Below, piece after piece: positions 23,274-31,291 of a DNA stretch of 34,205 bases (positions are counted from its first letter, which is position 1; the number at the start of each line of letters is the position of its first letter). Made by a program: the position numbers and the translations under genes. The notes under the pieces were generated by a model. That model did no database searches. It saw nothing but the letters and a program-made list of their open reading frames with translations, and was not told where the DNA came from. This stretch comes from Sulfurimonas sp. CG01_land_8_20_14_3_00_36_23 (GTDB lineage Bacteria; Campylobacterota; Campylobacteria; Campylobacterales; Sulfurimonadaceae), in contig PETN01000052.1 in the NCBI GenBank assembly GCA_002781365.1, positions 1 to 34,205 on the forward strand, given 5' to 3'.

Positions 23274-24641
23274 GTGTTAGATTTTGCAAAATTTACAAAG
23301 TACTCAAAACCAGGTCCTCGTTATACAAGTTACCCTACGGCATTGGAGTTTAGTGCTTCTTATGCGTATGATGAGTATATTAAAAAATTAGAATCACAAG
23401 ACGCTTCACGTCCTCTTAGTCTCTATTTTCATCTACCATTTTGTAGAAATGCCTGTTATTTTTGTGGATGTAATGTTGTCTTTACTTCAAAAGAGGACAA
23501 GATGCTTCGTTATATGGAGTATCTCAAGCGTGAGTTAAAGATACTCTCTTCTCATTTGGATTGTAAAAGAGAAGTGATTCAGATGCATTTTGGCGGTGGA
23601 ACACCAACTTTTTTCAGTGCGCCACAGTTAAAAGAGATTATTGCAGAGATTAAATCCTATTTTCCAAATTTCGTCAGTGATGCTGAGGTGAGTTGTGAGA
23701 TTGACCCTCGCCACATAGATGAAGCGCAGATGAAAGTGATGAGTGAAGCGGGTTTTAACCGTGTAAGTTTTGGTATTCAAGACTTCAATGAAAAAGTGCA
23801 AGTTGCAGTTCATCGTGTACAACCTTACGATATGACAAAAGGGGCGATGGATTTAGCAAGAAAGTACAATATGGTTTCTGTCAATGTTGACCTTATTTAT
23901 GGGCTTCCATTTCAGACTTTGGAGACTTTTAAAGAGACACTTCGTTTAGCAATTACACTCGACCCAGACAGATTTGCAGTCTTTAACTATGCGCATGTTC
24001 CTTGGCTTAAAAAAACGATGCGTAAGATAGATGAGACGACACTTCCTCTTCCTGATGAGAAGCTGCAGATTATGCAATATACTATAGATTTTTTAACTTC
24101 TCACGGTTATAAGATGATTGGTATGGATCACTTTGCAAAACCTGAGGATGAGCTTTTTAAAGCGATACAAAAAGGGGAACTTCATAGAAATTTCCAAGGC
24201 TACACTACAAAAGGTGGAGCGGATTTAATCGGAGTAGGGCTTACTTCTATAGGCGAGGGCGTTGATAGTTATAACCAAAACTTTAAAGAGATGCCGAGTT
24301 ACGAAGAGGCTATCGATGCAGGAAAACTTCCATTTGAACGCGGCGTTGTTTTAAACGAAGATGACCAAATCCGCCAATATGTTATTATGGAACTTATGAG
24401 TAACTTTAAGCTAGACATCAAAAGGTTTGAGAAGCTCTTTAACATAGAGTTTAAAAGCTATTTTGCCGATGCGATTGAGGCACTCAAGCCATTTGCAGAG
24501 GATGAGCTTTTAACGATGGATGAGGAAACTATTAAGTGTTCTGAGACGGGAACGCTTCTTATTAGAAACATTGCAATGCCATTTGATGCCTATATGAAAA
24601 ACCATAGTGCAAATAAAAAGACATTTTCTAAAACGGTGTAA
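23274..24641 (+). CDS. hemN: Oxygen-independent coproporphyrinogen III oxidase HemN
   Basis: Radical-SAM enzyme that converts coproporphyrinogen III to protoporphyrinogen IX without oxygen in haem synthesis. The N-terminal PGPRYTSYPTA is a HemN hallmark; the 4Fe-4S/SAM motif is Cys57-x3-Cys61-x2-Cys64, followed by Gly65-Cys66. FGGGTPTF and the C-terminal HemN domain are present, and 455 residues is full length, unlike the shorter HemW proteins. The GTG start has AAGGA six bases upstream. The next gene starts 2 bases after the stop; HemN beside a GlpC-like protein is also found in Helicobacter. Confidence 0.95.
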   Translation: MLDFAKFTKYSKPGPRYTSYPTALEFSASYAYDEYIKKLESQDASRPLSLYFHLPFCRNACYFCGCNVVFTSKEDKMLRYMEYLKRELKILSSHLDCKREVIQMHFGGGTPTFFSAPQLKEIIAEIKSYFPNFVSDAEVSCEIDPRHIDEAQMKVMSEAGFNRVSFGIQDFNEKVQVAVHRVQPYDMTKGAMDLARKYNMVSVNVDLIYGLPFQTLETFKETLRLAITLDPDRFAVFNYAHVPWLKKTMRKIDETTLPLPDEKLQIMQYTIDFLTSHGYKMIGMDHFAKPEDELFKAIQKGELHRNFQGYTTKGGADLIGVGLTSIGEGVDSYNQNFKEMPSYEEAIDAGKLPFERGVVLNEDDQIRQYVIMELMSNFKLDIKRFEKLFNIEFKSYFADAIEALKPFAEDELLTMDEETIKCSETGTLLIRNIAMPFDAYMKNHSANKKTFSKTV

Positions 24642-24643
24642 GA

Positions 24644-25927
24644 ATGGTCAAAAAAGCTGAAGATATTTTCAATTTTAGTGAAACTGCTGATGATTGTGTG
24701 AAATGCGGGAAATGTATTCCTGTCTGTACGATTCATGGTGTAAATGCAGATGAGGTTACCTCTCCACGTGGTTTTATAGACCTTCTTGGAGCTTATAAAA
24801 GAGGTCATTTAGAGCTTGATACAACGGCAAAAGATATTTTTGAGAGCTGTTTTTTATGTACGAACTGTGTCGATGCATGTCCAAAAGCGCTTCCTGTAGA
24901 TATGATAATAGAGCAGGTTCGCTCAGACATAGCACAAAAGTTTGGTATTGCTTGGTATAAAAGAGCCTTCTTTATGCTTCTGCGTCATCGTTGGATGAAT
25001 GATTTGGCATTTAAACTTGGCTGGACATTTCAGAGTTGCGGATTTAAGATAAAAGCAGAGATTGACTCTATGAACTCTCGCTTTTCTCTTCCTATCTTAA
25101 AAACAGATAGATTGCTTCCAAGTCTTAGAAAAACATCCTTTTTAAACTCACACAAAGAGAATATTGACAATGGCGGCAAAAGAAAAGTTGCTGTTTTTAT
25201 CGGGTGTTTGGCAAACTACAACTATGTGGATATTGGTAACTCTCTTTTAGAGATTTTAGAAGCTTTAGAGATAGACGCCTTTTTAGCAAAAAGCCAAAAA
25301 TGCTGTTCTGCTCCTGCCTATTTTACGGGTGATTTTGATACAGTAGATGCAAATGCTAAATTTAATATCCGATATTTTGAAGAGTTTATGGGTGATGTGG
25401 AAGCTATCATCGTTCCAGAGGCAACATGTTCTGCAATGCTTAAGATTGATTATGAACACTTTTTTCATGACCAGCCAGAGTGGAAGGCGAGAGCAAAAGT
25501 TGTGAAAGATAAAATCTTTATGGCAACAGAGTGGCTTCAACACCACACCCATTTAGAAACGCTTTTAGCTTCAAAGAAAAAAAATACAAAGATAGTCACT
25601 TATCACGACCCTTGCCATGCTCGAAAAATGCAGGGTGTTCATCAAGAGCCAAGAAACCTTATCTCTCAAAACTATAAAATTGTAGAGATGAGTGACCCAA
25701 ATGTCTGCTGTGGATTTGGTGGGGTTACGATGCAGAGTGAAAAGTACCACTTTGCAAAAGCTGCTGGCGTGCCAAAAGCGGCTATGATAGAAAAAACGGG
25801 TGCTGAAATTGTAAGTGCTGAGTGTAGTGCATGCCGAATGCAAATCAATGCTTCTATGAATTATGCAGATGTTAAAACAGTTTTTAAAAATCCGATAGAG
25901 CTTATAGCTGAGGCTTTAAGAGCGTAA
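24644..25927 (+). CDS. GlpC/GlcF-like (Fe-S)-binding protein with CCG domains
   Basis: A 427-residue redox protein. Two 4Fe-4S motifs are near the N-terminus: Cys18, Cys21, Cys24, Cys28 and Cys69, Cys72, Cys75, Cys79. Two CCG-type domains follow, around FIGCLANYNYVDIG/KCCSAPAYFTGD and DPCHARKMQGV/CCGFGG, ending with SAECSACRMQI. Such proteins carry electrons from flavin dehydrogenases (glycolate, lactate, glycerol-3-phosphate) to quinone or heterodisulfide-type partners. No flavin subunit lies nearby, so its partner is unknown. The Helicobacter counterpart is annotated GlpC and also follows hemN. Confidence 0.86.
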   Translation: MVKKAEDIFNFSETADDCVKCGKCIPVCTIHGVNADEVTSPRGFIDLLGAYKRGHLELDTTAKDIFESCFLCTNCVDACPKALPVDMIIEQVRSDIAQKFGIAWYKRAFFMLLRHRWMNDLAFKLGWTFQSCGFKIKAEIDSMNSRFSLPILKTDRLLPSLRKTSFLNSHKENIDNGGKRKVAVFIGCLANYNYVDIGNSLLEILEALEIDAFLAKSQKCCSAPAYFTGDFDTVDANAKFNIRYFEEFMGDVEAIIVPEATCSAMLKIDYEHFFHDQPEWKARAKVVKDKIFMATEWLQHHTHLETLLASKKKNTKIVTYHDPCHARKMQGVHQEPRNLISQNYKIVEMSDPNVCCGFGGVTMQSEKYHFAKAAGVPKAAMIEKTGAEIVSAECSACRMQINASMNYADVKTVFKNPIELIAEALRA

Positions 25928-25936
25928 GGGGAATAT

Positions 25937-25947
25937 TTCCACATGCC
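25937..25947 (-). repeat. GGCATGTGGAA repeat, copy 15 (over the lgt start codon)
   Basis: Exact 11-mer on the minus strand. The ATG of lgt lies inside it, so this is the only copy not fully within a coding sequence. Confidence 0.9.
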
Positions 25948-26773
25948 AAACAATAGCTGGAATCATATCTATGATACCTTCGACCCTGTAGCATTTAGTA
26001 TCTTTTCTCTGCCTGTTCACTGGTATGGGATTATGTATGTGCTGGCACTGCTGAGTGCGCTGTATATTGGTAAGTACTTTATCAAAAGAGATAAGCTTGA
26101 CTTTAAAGAGGGACAACTTGATGCGTACTTTATCTATGTAGAGATTGGTGTGATTTTAGGTGCAAGACTTGGATTTATACTCTTTTACGACACCCAAACT
26201 TTTTACTATATCTCTCATCCGTGGCAAATCTTTAATCCCTTTGTAAATGGTGAGTTTGTCGGTATCCGAGGTATGAGTTATCATGGCGCAGTTTTAGGCT
26301 TTTTAATTGGCACATTTATCTATTCAAAACGCCATAAGGTTGCACTTGGAAAGGTTATGGATTTAGTTGCCATCAGCATCCCTTTAGCGTATGTCTTTGG
26401 TCGTATAGGTAACTTTTTAAATCAAGAGCTTGTTGGGCGTGTTACAGATGTTTCTTGGGGTATTTATGTCGATGGTGTGCTGCGTCACCCTTCACAACTT
26501 TATGAGGCTATTCTTGAAGGTTTTGGAGTCTTTTTTGTTGTCTATGCTTATAGAAGATTTCAAAAGTTCAGTGGTGAACTTATCTTAGTCTATGCTATGA
26601 GTTATGGTGTTTTTAGATTTATCGCAGAAATCTACCGTGCGCCAGATGTACAAATAGGTTATATGCTTTTTAACTCTATCACTTTTGGACAAGTCCTAAG
26701 TTTGAGTATGACTCTCTTTTGTGCTTTTTTATGGGTCTATTTTTATGCAAAGCACAAGAAGTTAAACGCGTAG
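25943..26773 (+). CDS. lgt: Prolipoprotein diacylglyceryl transferase Lgt
   Basis: Inner-membrane enzyme that transfers diacylglycerol from phosphatidylglycerol to the lipobox cysteine of prolipoproteins. The 276 residues have about seven transmembrane helices, the conserved YHGAVLGFLIG, and the signature GRIGNFLNQELVGRVTD with the essential Arg and Asn. GGGG at 25928-25931 is about 11 bases before the ATG, a long spacing partly occupied by the GGCATGTGGAA repeat. It starts 15 bases after the Fe-S gene and is probably in the same operon. The small lipoprotein at 30974-31120 would be a substrate. Confidence 0.94.
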   Translation: MPNNSWNHIYDTFDPVAFSIFSLPVHWYGIMYVLALLSALYIGKYFIKRDKLDFKEGQLDAYFIYVEIGVILGARLGFILFYDTQTFYYISHPWQIFNPFVNGEFVGIRGMSYHGAVLGFLIGTFIYSKRHKVALGKVMDLVAISIPLAYVFGRIGNFLNQELVGRVTDVSWGIYVDGVLRHPSQLYEAILEGFGVFFVVYAYRRFQKFSGELILVYAMSYGVFRFIAEIYRAPDVQIGYMLFNSITFGQVLSLSMTLFCAFLWVYFYAKHKKLNA

Positions 26774-26792
26774 TATTGCGAGTCGATTCCTA

Positions 26793-29042
26793 CTATTTCA
26801 AGCGAGCGAGAGGTTGATCAAAATAGTAGCCTTGTAACTTGTTTACACTAAGTGCTTTAGCTTTTTCAGCGACCTCTTTACTCTCTACAAACTCACCTAT
26901 TGTCTGGATGTTCATCTCTTGGGCAAAAGCGACTATAGAGGAGGTGATGAGTGCAGATTTTTTATCATTCACTACCTCTTTAATAATACTTCCATCAATT
27001 TTAATAAAATCTGCTTGGAGTCGCATAAGATACACAAAATTTGAATACCCTGTCCCAAAATCATCAATGGCAATCTTGCAACCTAAAGCTTTAACTTTGG
27101 TGATAAACTGCTCCACTTTTTCAAAATCATTGATAACTTCACTCTCAACTATCTCAAAAGTGACTCTATGGGCAATATTGTACTCTTGTAACAAATCGTA
27201 AATATATTTGTTAATCTCTTTATCTAAAATGTCATCTATCGTAAGATTCACTGAAAAAATGTAGTTATTTTCTTTAAAGGCTTCAAAACTTTTTTTGATA
27301 ACTATTTTTGTTAGTTCTTTATAGAGTTTGGCTTTTTTAGCAATCTCTAAAAAGAAAAAAGGTGAAATAACTTGTCCATCTTTATCTATGAGTCTGATAA
27401 GTGTTTCATATTTAAAGATGGAGTAGTCTTCACTATTGACGATAGGCTGAAAGAACATAACAATTCTGTCATCCTTTATAGCCTTTTTTATTATTTTTAT
27501 CCATTTGATATTATTTTCATACTCTTTGTTGAGTGAGAAAGCGTCGTTATAAACAACAATGCTTTTAGCATCTCGTCTTGCGACTTTAAGTGCCATATTG
27601 GCAGTTGAGAGTAGCAAGCTGTTTTTCTCATAAGAAATCCCTATTGTAATACTTAGTAAAATCTCTTCATCTCCTATAGAGAGAGGATGTGAATCTATAT
27701 TTTTTATAAACTCTTGCGCACTTTTGAAAACCTCAGTTTCCTCCATCGTTGTTGTTAAAAGAACAAACTCATCTCCATTTAATCGGAAGATTTTACAATC
27801 TCTCTCAGTAGGAATATTTTTTTTCAATAGAGCACTAAATTTGATTAATACATTATCTCCGAATTTATCTCCATATAAGTCATTAATTTGGCTGAAGTTA
27901 TCGATATTTATAAGTATAAGGGATATTTTCTTTTTAATTTTAAGTTCATAAAAAAGTGCATTTCTGTTTTGTAAGCCTGTCAGCTTATCAGTATAAAGCA
28001 TTTTGGTTAATTCAGCTTGCTGGCGAATTAATCTGGTTATATCATGTCTAATAGCAATATATTCAACAATATTTTCATCTTTATCTAAAATAGGAGAGAT
28101 AGTGGTGTCAATCCAGTATCCTGTACCATCTTTTTTCATATTTTGTAGACTACCATGCCATGTCTTCTTTGCTGTTATAGTTGCCCATAATTTTACAAAC
28201 ATTGAAGACTTGTTGTCAGGATGTTTAATGATGTTGTGTTTTTTACCTATAACTTCATCCTCTGTATATCCAGTGATTTTATAGAAATTCTTATTTGCAA
28301 AAGTGATGTTTCCATCTAAATCTGTTTTTGTTACGATAAGGTTTTTATCAATGTTGTCTTTATAGCTTTGTAAATAGGAGAGATTATCAAAAAGTTGTTT
28401 TGTGCTGTTGACCAAAGCTTCATGTTTTTTTTGAATTTTTTTATCGGAGTTTTTCTCTTTTTGATGAATGATGTAGTTTAGTAAAAAGTAAATACCTGAG
28501 AGAGAACATACAATATTCAAGACAAAGAAGAGCTCAATCATCTCTTGAGACATAGGACTCGTATGCCACTCAATCAGCCAGTTGTCAATGAAAGCTGAAA
28601 AAATTACAAGTGCCATAAACGCGTTAAACCAAAAAAGTGACTTTGAGTTTTTATCATAGATTAAATAAGTAACTGGAGCGAAGAAAGCCCAAATCATAAC
28701 ATAGCTGCTAAGAGCAAATCCACCCAGTGACCACATCAAGAAAAATGGGATAAGTAACATAAGTGTCATCTGTATTTTTTGTACAGTTCTAAAGTTTTTT
28801 GTTTTATGAAGATACAATAGATTAAGCAAAGAAAAAAAGGCATAAGAGAAAGCAATAGAGGCTGATAAATAGTGTTCTGTTAAAATATATATTAAAGACC
28901 AGATGATTCCTGCTGGACCCATGATAAGAGGAACGATAGCAATGGAGGTTTTTTCTAACCTTAGAGACTCTCCATCGGTTGATAAAATACCTATCTCAAT
29001 ATATTTTTTAAAATATTTTTTAAAAAAATTTAAAGATTTCAT
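26793..29042 (-). CDS. Membrane PAS-GGDEF-EAL cyclic-di-GMP protein
   Basis: A 749-residue inner-membrane signalling protein. Residues about 35-195 contain about six transmembrane helices in a sensor-like module resembling that of some bacterial adenylate cyclases. A PAS domain follows (DLDGNITFANKNFYKITGYT to EYIAIRHDITRL). The diguanylate cyclase domain has RLNGDEF, with Asn in place of the first Gly of GGDEF. The EAL domain has ETL for EAL, and keeps SVNLT, FEIVESE, IDDFGTGYSNF, DFIKIDGS, a Glu in GEFVES and QGYYFDQP. This suggests a possibly weak cyclase and an intact phosphodiesterase. It has a TATAAT box and GAGG upstream. Confidence 0.9.
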   Translation of the reverse strand: MKSLNFFKKYFKKYIEIGILSTDGESLRLEKTSIAIVPLIMGPAGIIWSLIYILTEHYLSASIAFSYAFFSLLNLLYLHKTKNFRTVQKIQMTLMLLIPFFLMWSLGGFALSSYVMIWAFFAPVTYLIYDKNSKSLFWFNAFMALVIFSAFIDNWLIEWHTSPMSQEMIELFFVLNIVCSLSGIYFLLNYIIHQKEKNSDKKIQKKHEALVNSTKQLFDNLSYLQSYKDNIDKNLIVTKTDLDGNITFANKNFYKITGYTEDEVIGKKHNIIKHPDNKSSMFVKLWATITAKKTWHGSLQNMKKDGTGYWIDTTISPILDKDENIVEYIAIRHDITRLIRQQAELTKMLYTDKLTGLQNRNALFYELKIKKKISLILINIDNFSQINDLYGDKFGDNVLIKFSALLKKNIPTERDCKIFRLNGDEFVLLTTTMEETEVFKSAQEFIKNIDSHPLSIGDEEILLSITIGISYEKNSLLLSTANMALKVARRDAKSIVVYNDAFSLNKEYENNIKWIKIIKKAIKDDRIVMFFQPIVNSEDYSIFKYETLIRLIDKDGQVISPFFFLEIAKKAKLYKELTKIVIKKSFEAFKENNYIFSVNLTIDDILDKEINKYIYDLLQEYNIAHRVTFEIVESEVINDFEKVEQFITKVKALGCKIAIDDFGTGYSNFVYLMRLQADFIKIDGSIIKEVVNDKKSALITSSIVAFAQEMNIQTIGEFVESKEVAEKAKALSVNKLQGYYFDQPLARLK

Positions 29043-29070
29043 GGAGCCTCACTTTGTCATAATTGGCTAG

Positions 29071-29076
29071 ATTATA
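29071..29076 (-). promoter_or_regulatory. -10 box for the PAS-GGDEF-EAL gene
   Basis: On the minus strand these bases read TATAAT, about 29 bases upstream of the ATG, with GAGG close to the start codon. Confidence 0.5.
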
Positions 29077-29116
29077 TCACAAAGTCAAGATTTGAGTATC
29101 ATTAAAACTTATATCA

Positions 29117-29608
29117 TTAATTTCTATCGCGAGGGTGTAGCTTTTTGTCTCTATGAACGGAATCTCTCCAAAAGTGATTGACTACCCAGTAAGCTAAAGA
29201 AGAACCTACAACTGAGTAAAAAAGTGTTCCAGTATAGAGAGGAATGAAAATATTATCGAAGTTTTTACTAAACCACTCTAATGTCATCTCTACAGGTGCC
29301 ACTTCTGAGCCAAGAAAAAACGCACCTGTCAAATACTCCATGTAATACATTGGAGGCATAGTAAAAGGGTTACTTAACCAGCACATTGCAAGTGCAATAG
29401 GAACATTGAACTTAGTGAGCGGCATGACTGCAAGAACGAGTAACATCTGCATTGGCATGGGGATAAAAGCTATAAAGAGACCTATGAAAACAGCTTTTGA
29501 GACCATTCTTCTGTTGGCAGAGAGATACTCTCTTGGAACCTTGTATTTTTTTATAAATGCTTTTAGCTTTTCGCTTTTACTTGTTTTTTTAAGGGTTTTT
29601 CTTATCAT
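29117..29608 (-). CDS. DUF2062 family membrane protein
   Basis: A 163-residue protein with a basic N-terminus (KKTSKSEKLKAFIKKYK) and three or four hydrophobic helices. The segments IGLFIAFIPMPMQMLLVLAV, FNVPIALAMCWLSNPFTMPPMYY and the following EYLTGAFFLG are diagnostic of DUF2062, whose function is unknown. The frame stays open to a TTG at 29635, but the ATG at 29608 gives the usual family start MIRKTLKK. It is divergent from rhlE with a 94-base gap. Confidence 0.8.
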   Translation of the reverse strand: MIRKTLKKTSKSEKLKAFIKKYKVPREYLSANRRMVSKAVFIGLFIAFIPMPMQMLLVLAVMPLTKFNVPIALAMCWLSNPFTMPPMYYMEYLTGAFFLGSEVAPVEMTLEWFSKNFDNIFIPLYTGTLFYSVVGSSLAYWVVNHFWRDSVHRDKKLHPRDRN

Positions 29609-29702
29609 TTTTATACTTATTATTTTAATATGCAAAGATTATAGCTATATAGTACTTAAATGTGTTAAAATTCGACTTATATTTTAAGAAGGTTGTTTAT
29701 TT

Positions 29703-30977
29703 ATGTCATTTGAAAAACTAGGGCTTATCAAGCCACTGCTAGGGGCTATAGGCGAGTTGGGTTATAAGCATCCGACAACTATCCAAAAAAGAGCTATACC
29801 TTTAGTGTTAGCTAAAAGTGACATCTTCGCTACTGCTCAAACAGGCACGGGAAAAACTGCCGCATTTGCACTTCCGATTTTACAAAGACTTAGAAACACC
29901 GAGGCAACAGAAAACCGAGCAATAAGAGCGGTTATCCTCTCGCCTACAAGAGAACTCTCTATTCAAATATTTGACGATATTACAGGTTTCTCAAAACACA
30001 TGAGTCTCTCTTGTGCAGTCTTGGTTGGCGGTAAAGATATTGCAACGCAACAGCGTGAACTCAAAAAAGGTATTGATATTATTATTGCAACACCAGGAAG
30101 ATTTTTAGAGCATGTGGAATCAGGTCTTGATATCTCACATATAGAAATCTTTGTTTTAGATGAAGCCGACAGAATGCTTGATATGGGTTTCGCAAAAGAG
30201 ATAAGAAAAGTGCACCCACTTCTACCTAAACGTCATCAAACACTTCTCTTCTCAGCAACCTACAGTGACAAAGTAAGAAAACTCTCAAAGCTTGTGCTTA
30301 CAAAGCCTGCTTTTATAGAGACATCGAAGAAAAACTCAACTGTAGATGCGATTAACCAGATTGCATACATGGTCGATACAGAGAGAAAGGCGGAACTTTT
30401 AGCATATCTTATAGGTTCTAGAAATTATCCGCAGGTTTTGGTTTTTACTCGAACAAAAGCAAGTGCAGATACGTTAGTTTTAGAGCTTAAAAAAGATGGA
30501 CTCAAATGTGGAATCATCCATGGTGATAAAACACAGGCAAACAGACTTAAAACACTCACTCAGTTTAAAGAGGGTGAGATAAAAGTTTTAGTTGCGACAG
30601 ATATTGCTTCTCGTGGTTTAGATATAGAGAACCTTCCGTATGTTATCAACTACGAACTGCCTGCGGTTGCTGAGGATTATGTACATAGAGTAGGGCGAAC
30701 AGGTCGTGCTGGACGCAATGGTGAGGCTATCTCTCTTTTAGATATTTATGAAAAGTATGATGTAAAAGAGATAGAGAAGTTGATAGGTATGAAGATAGAG
30801 CAACAAACTGTAGAAGGCTTTGAACCAGACCCAACTATAAGAAGAAAAGACCAAGATACCTTTAAAGCAAAAAGTGAACATAAAAAAGCAGAAGTGAAGC
30901 ATGTAAGAAAACCTGCTAAAACTCCTTTTGTAAAACCAGTTTCAAAGAAAAAAAGAAAAACAACTAAGAGAGATTAG
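29703..30977 (+). CDS. rhlE: DEAD-box ATP-dependent RNA helicase (RhlE-like)
   Basis: Cytoplasmic RNA helicase of 424 residues. Motifs in order: Q motif TTIQKRAI, Walker A AQTGTGKT at 45-52, PTRELSIQ, TPGRFLEH, DEAD at 153-156 within VLDEADRMLDMGF, SAT, ARGLDIENLPYVINYE-type motif V as SRGLDIE, and HRVGRTGRAGR. A lysine-rich tail of about 60 residues should bind RNA and is typical of RhlE. AAGAAGG precedes the ATG. The stop overlaps the end of the convergent small lipoprotein gene by 4 bases. A one-mismatch copy of the repeat is at 30109-30119. Confidence 0.92.
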   Translation: MSFEKLGLIKPLLGAIGELGYKHPTTIQKRAIPLVLAKSDIFATAQTGTGKTAAFALPILQRLRNTEATENRAIRAVILSPTRELSIQIFDDITGFSKHMSLSCAVLVGGKDIATQQRELKKGIDIIIATPGRFLEHVESGLDISHIEIFVLDEADRMLDMGFAKEIRKVHPLLPKRHQTLLFSATYSDKVRKLSKLVLTKPAFIETSKKNSTVDAINQIAYMVDTERKAELLAYLIGSRNYPQVLVFTRTKASADTLVLELKKDGLKCGIIHGDKTQANRLKTLTQFKEGEIKVLVATDIASRGLDIENLPYVINYELPAVAEDYVHRVGRTGRAGRNGEAISLLDIYEKYDVKEIEKLIGMKIEQQTVEGFEPDPTIRRKDQDTFKAKSEHKKAEVKHVRKPAKTPFVKPVSKKKRKTTKRD

Positions 30978-31120
30978 TCTCTCTCTAAACCTCTTAATGA
31001 CTCAGAAGAAGCCTTGTTCGCTCTGTCATAGGCTCCATCGTCATGATAAACATCTTTACCAGAACAAGCACTCAACCCAAGCCCTAAAATAACCAATGCA
31101 CTTAATATAAATATTCTCAT
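30974..31120 (-). CDS. Small lipoprotein, 48 residues
   Basis: A short gene found by reading the minus strand. The protein begins MRIFILSALVILGLGLSACSG, a signal peptide with a type II lipobox LSAC, so Cys19 should be lipidated by Lgt. The mature part has about 30 residues, is hydrophilic and ends in LRGLERD. A GGAGAG ribosome-binding site is 5-6 bases upstream of the ATG. The stop shares TTAG with the rhlE stop. Similar tiny lipoproteins occur in Campylobacterota but I do not recognise this family; function unknown. Confidence 0.8.
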   Translation of the reverse strand: MRIFILSALVILGLGLSACSGKDVYHDDGAYDRANKASSESLRGLERD

Positions 31121-31291
31121 ACTATCTCTCCATTTGACCAATATGCGAGGATTATATCATGCCAATTCTAAAAATCAGTGCAATTTTCTAAGAGAAGTTC
31201 AAAGAGAAATTAAATCGTATATAGATTTTTTGTCGTAATAGGTGATTTACATTGCATCTAAGATGAGCAAAAATACTCATCTTAGTAGAAT
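31121..31291. other. Intergenic gap between hcp end and lipoprotein start
   Basis: 171 bases of AT-rich sequence. It holds the hcp-side hairpin at 31258-31285 and presumably the promoter of the lipoprotein gene. No further gene is seen. Confidence 0.5.
31258..31285 (-). terminator. Hairpin downstream of hcp
   Basis: Perfect 10-base stem CTAAGATGAG/CTCATCTTAG with an 8-base loop, 6 bases past the hcp stop. No T-run follows on the minus strand, so it may be a transcript-stabilising hairpin or a weak terminator. Confidence 0.6.

Noticed and set aside
26790-26829. Inverted repeat CTACTATTT/AAATAGTAG as a terminator
   Set aside because: The 22-base loop is largely coding C-terminus of the GGDEF-EAL protein and there is no T-run; likely coincidence.
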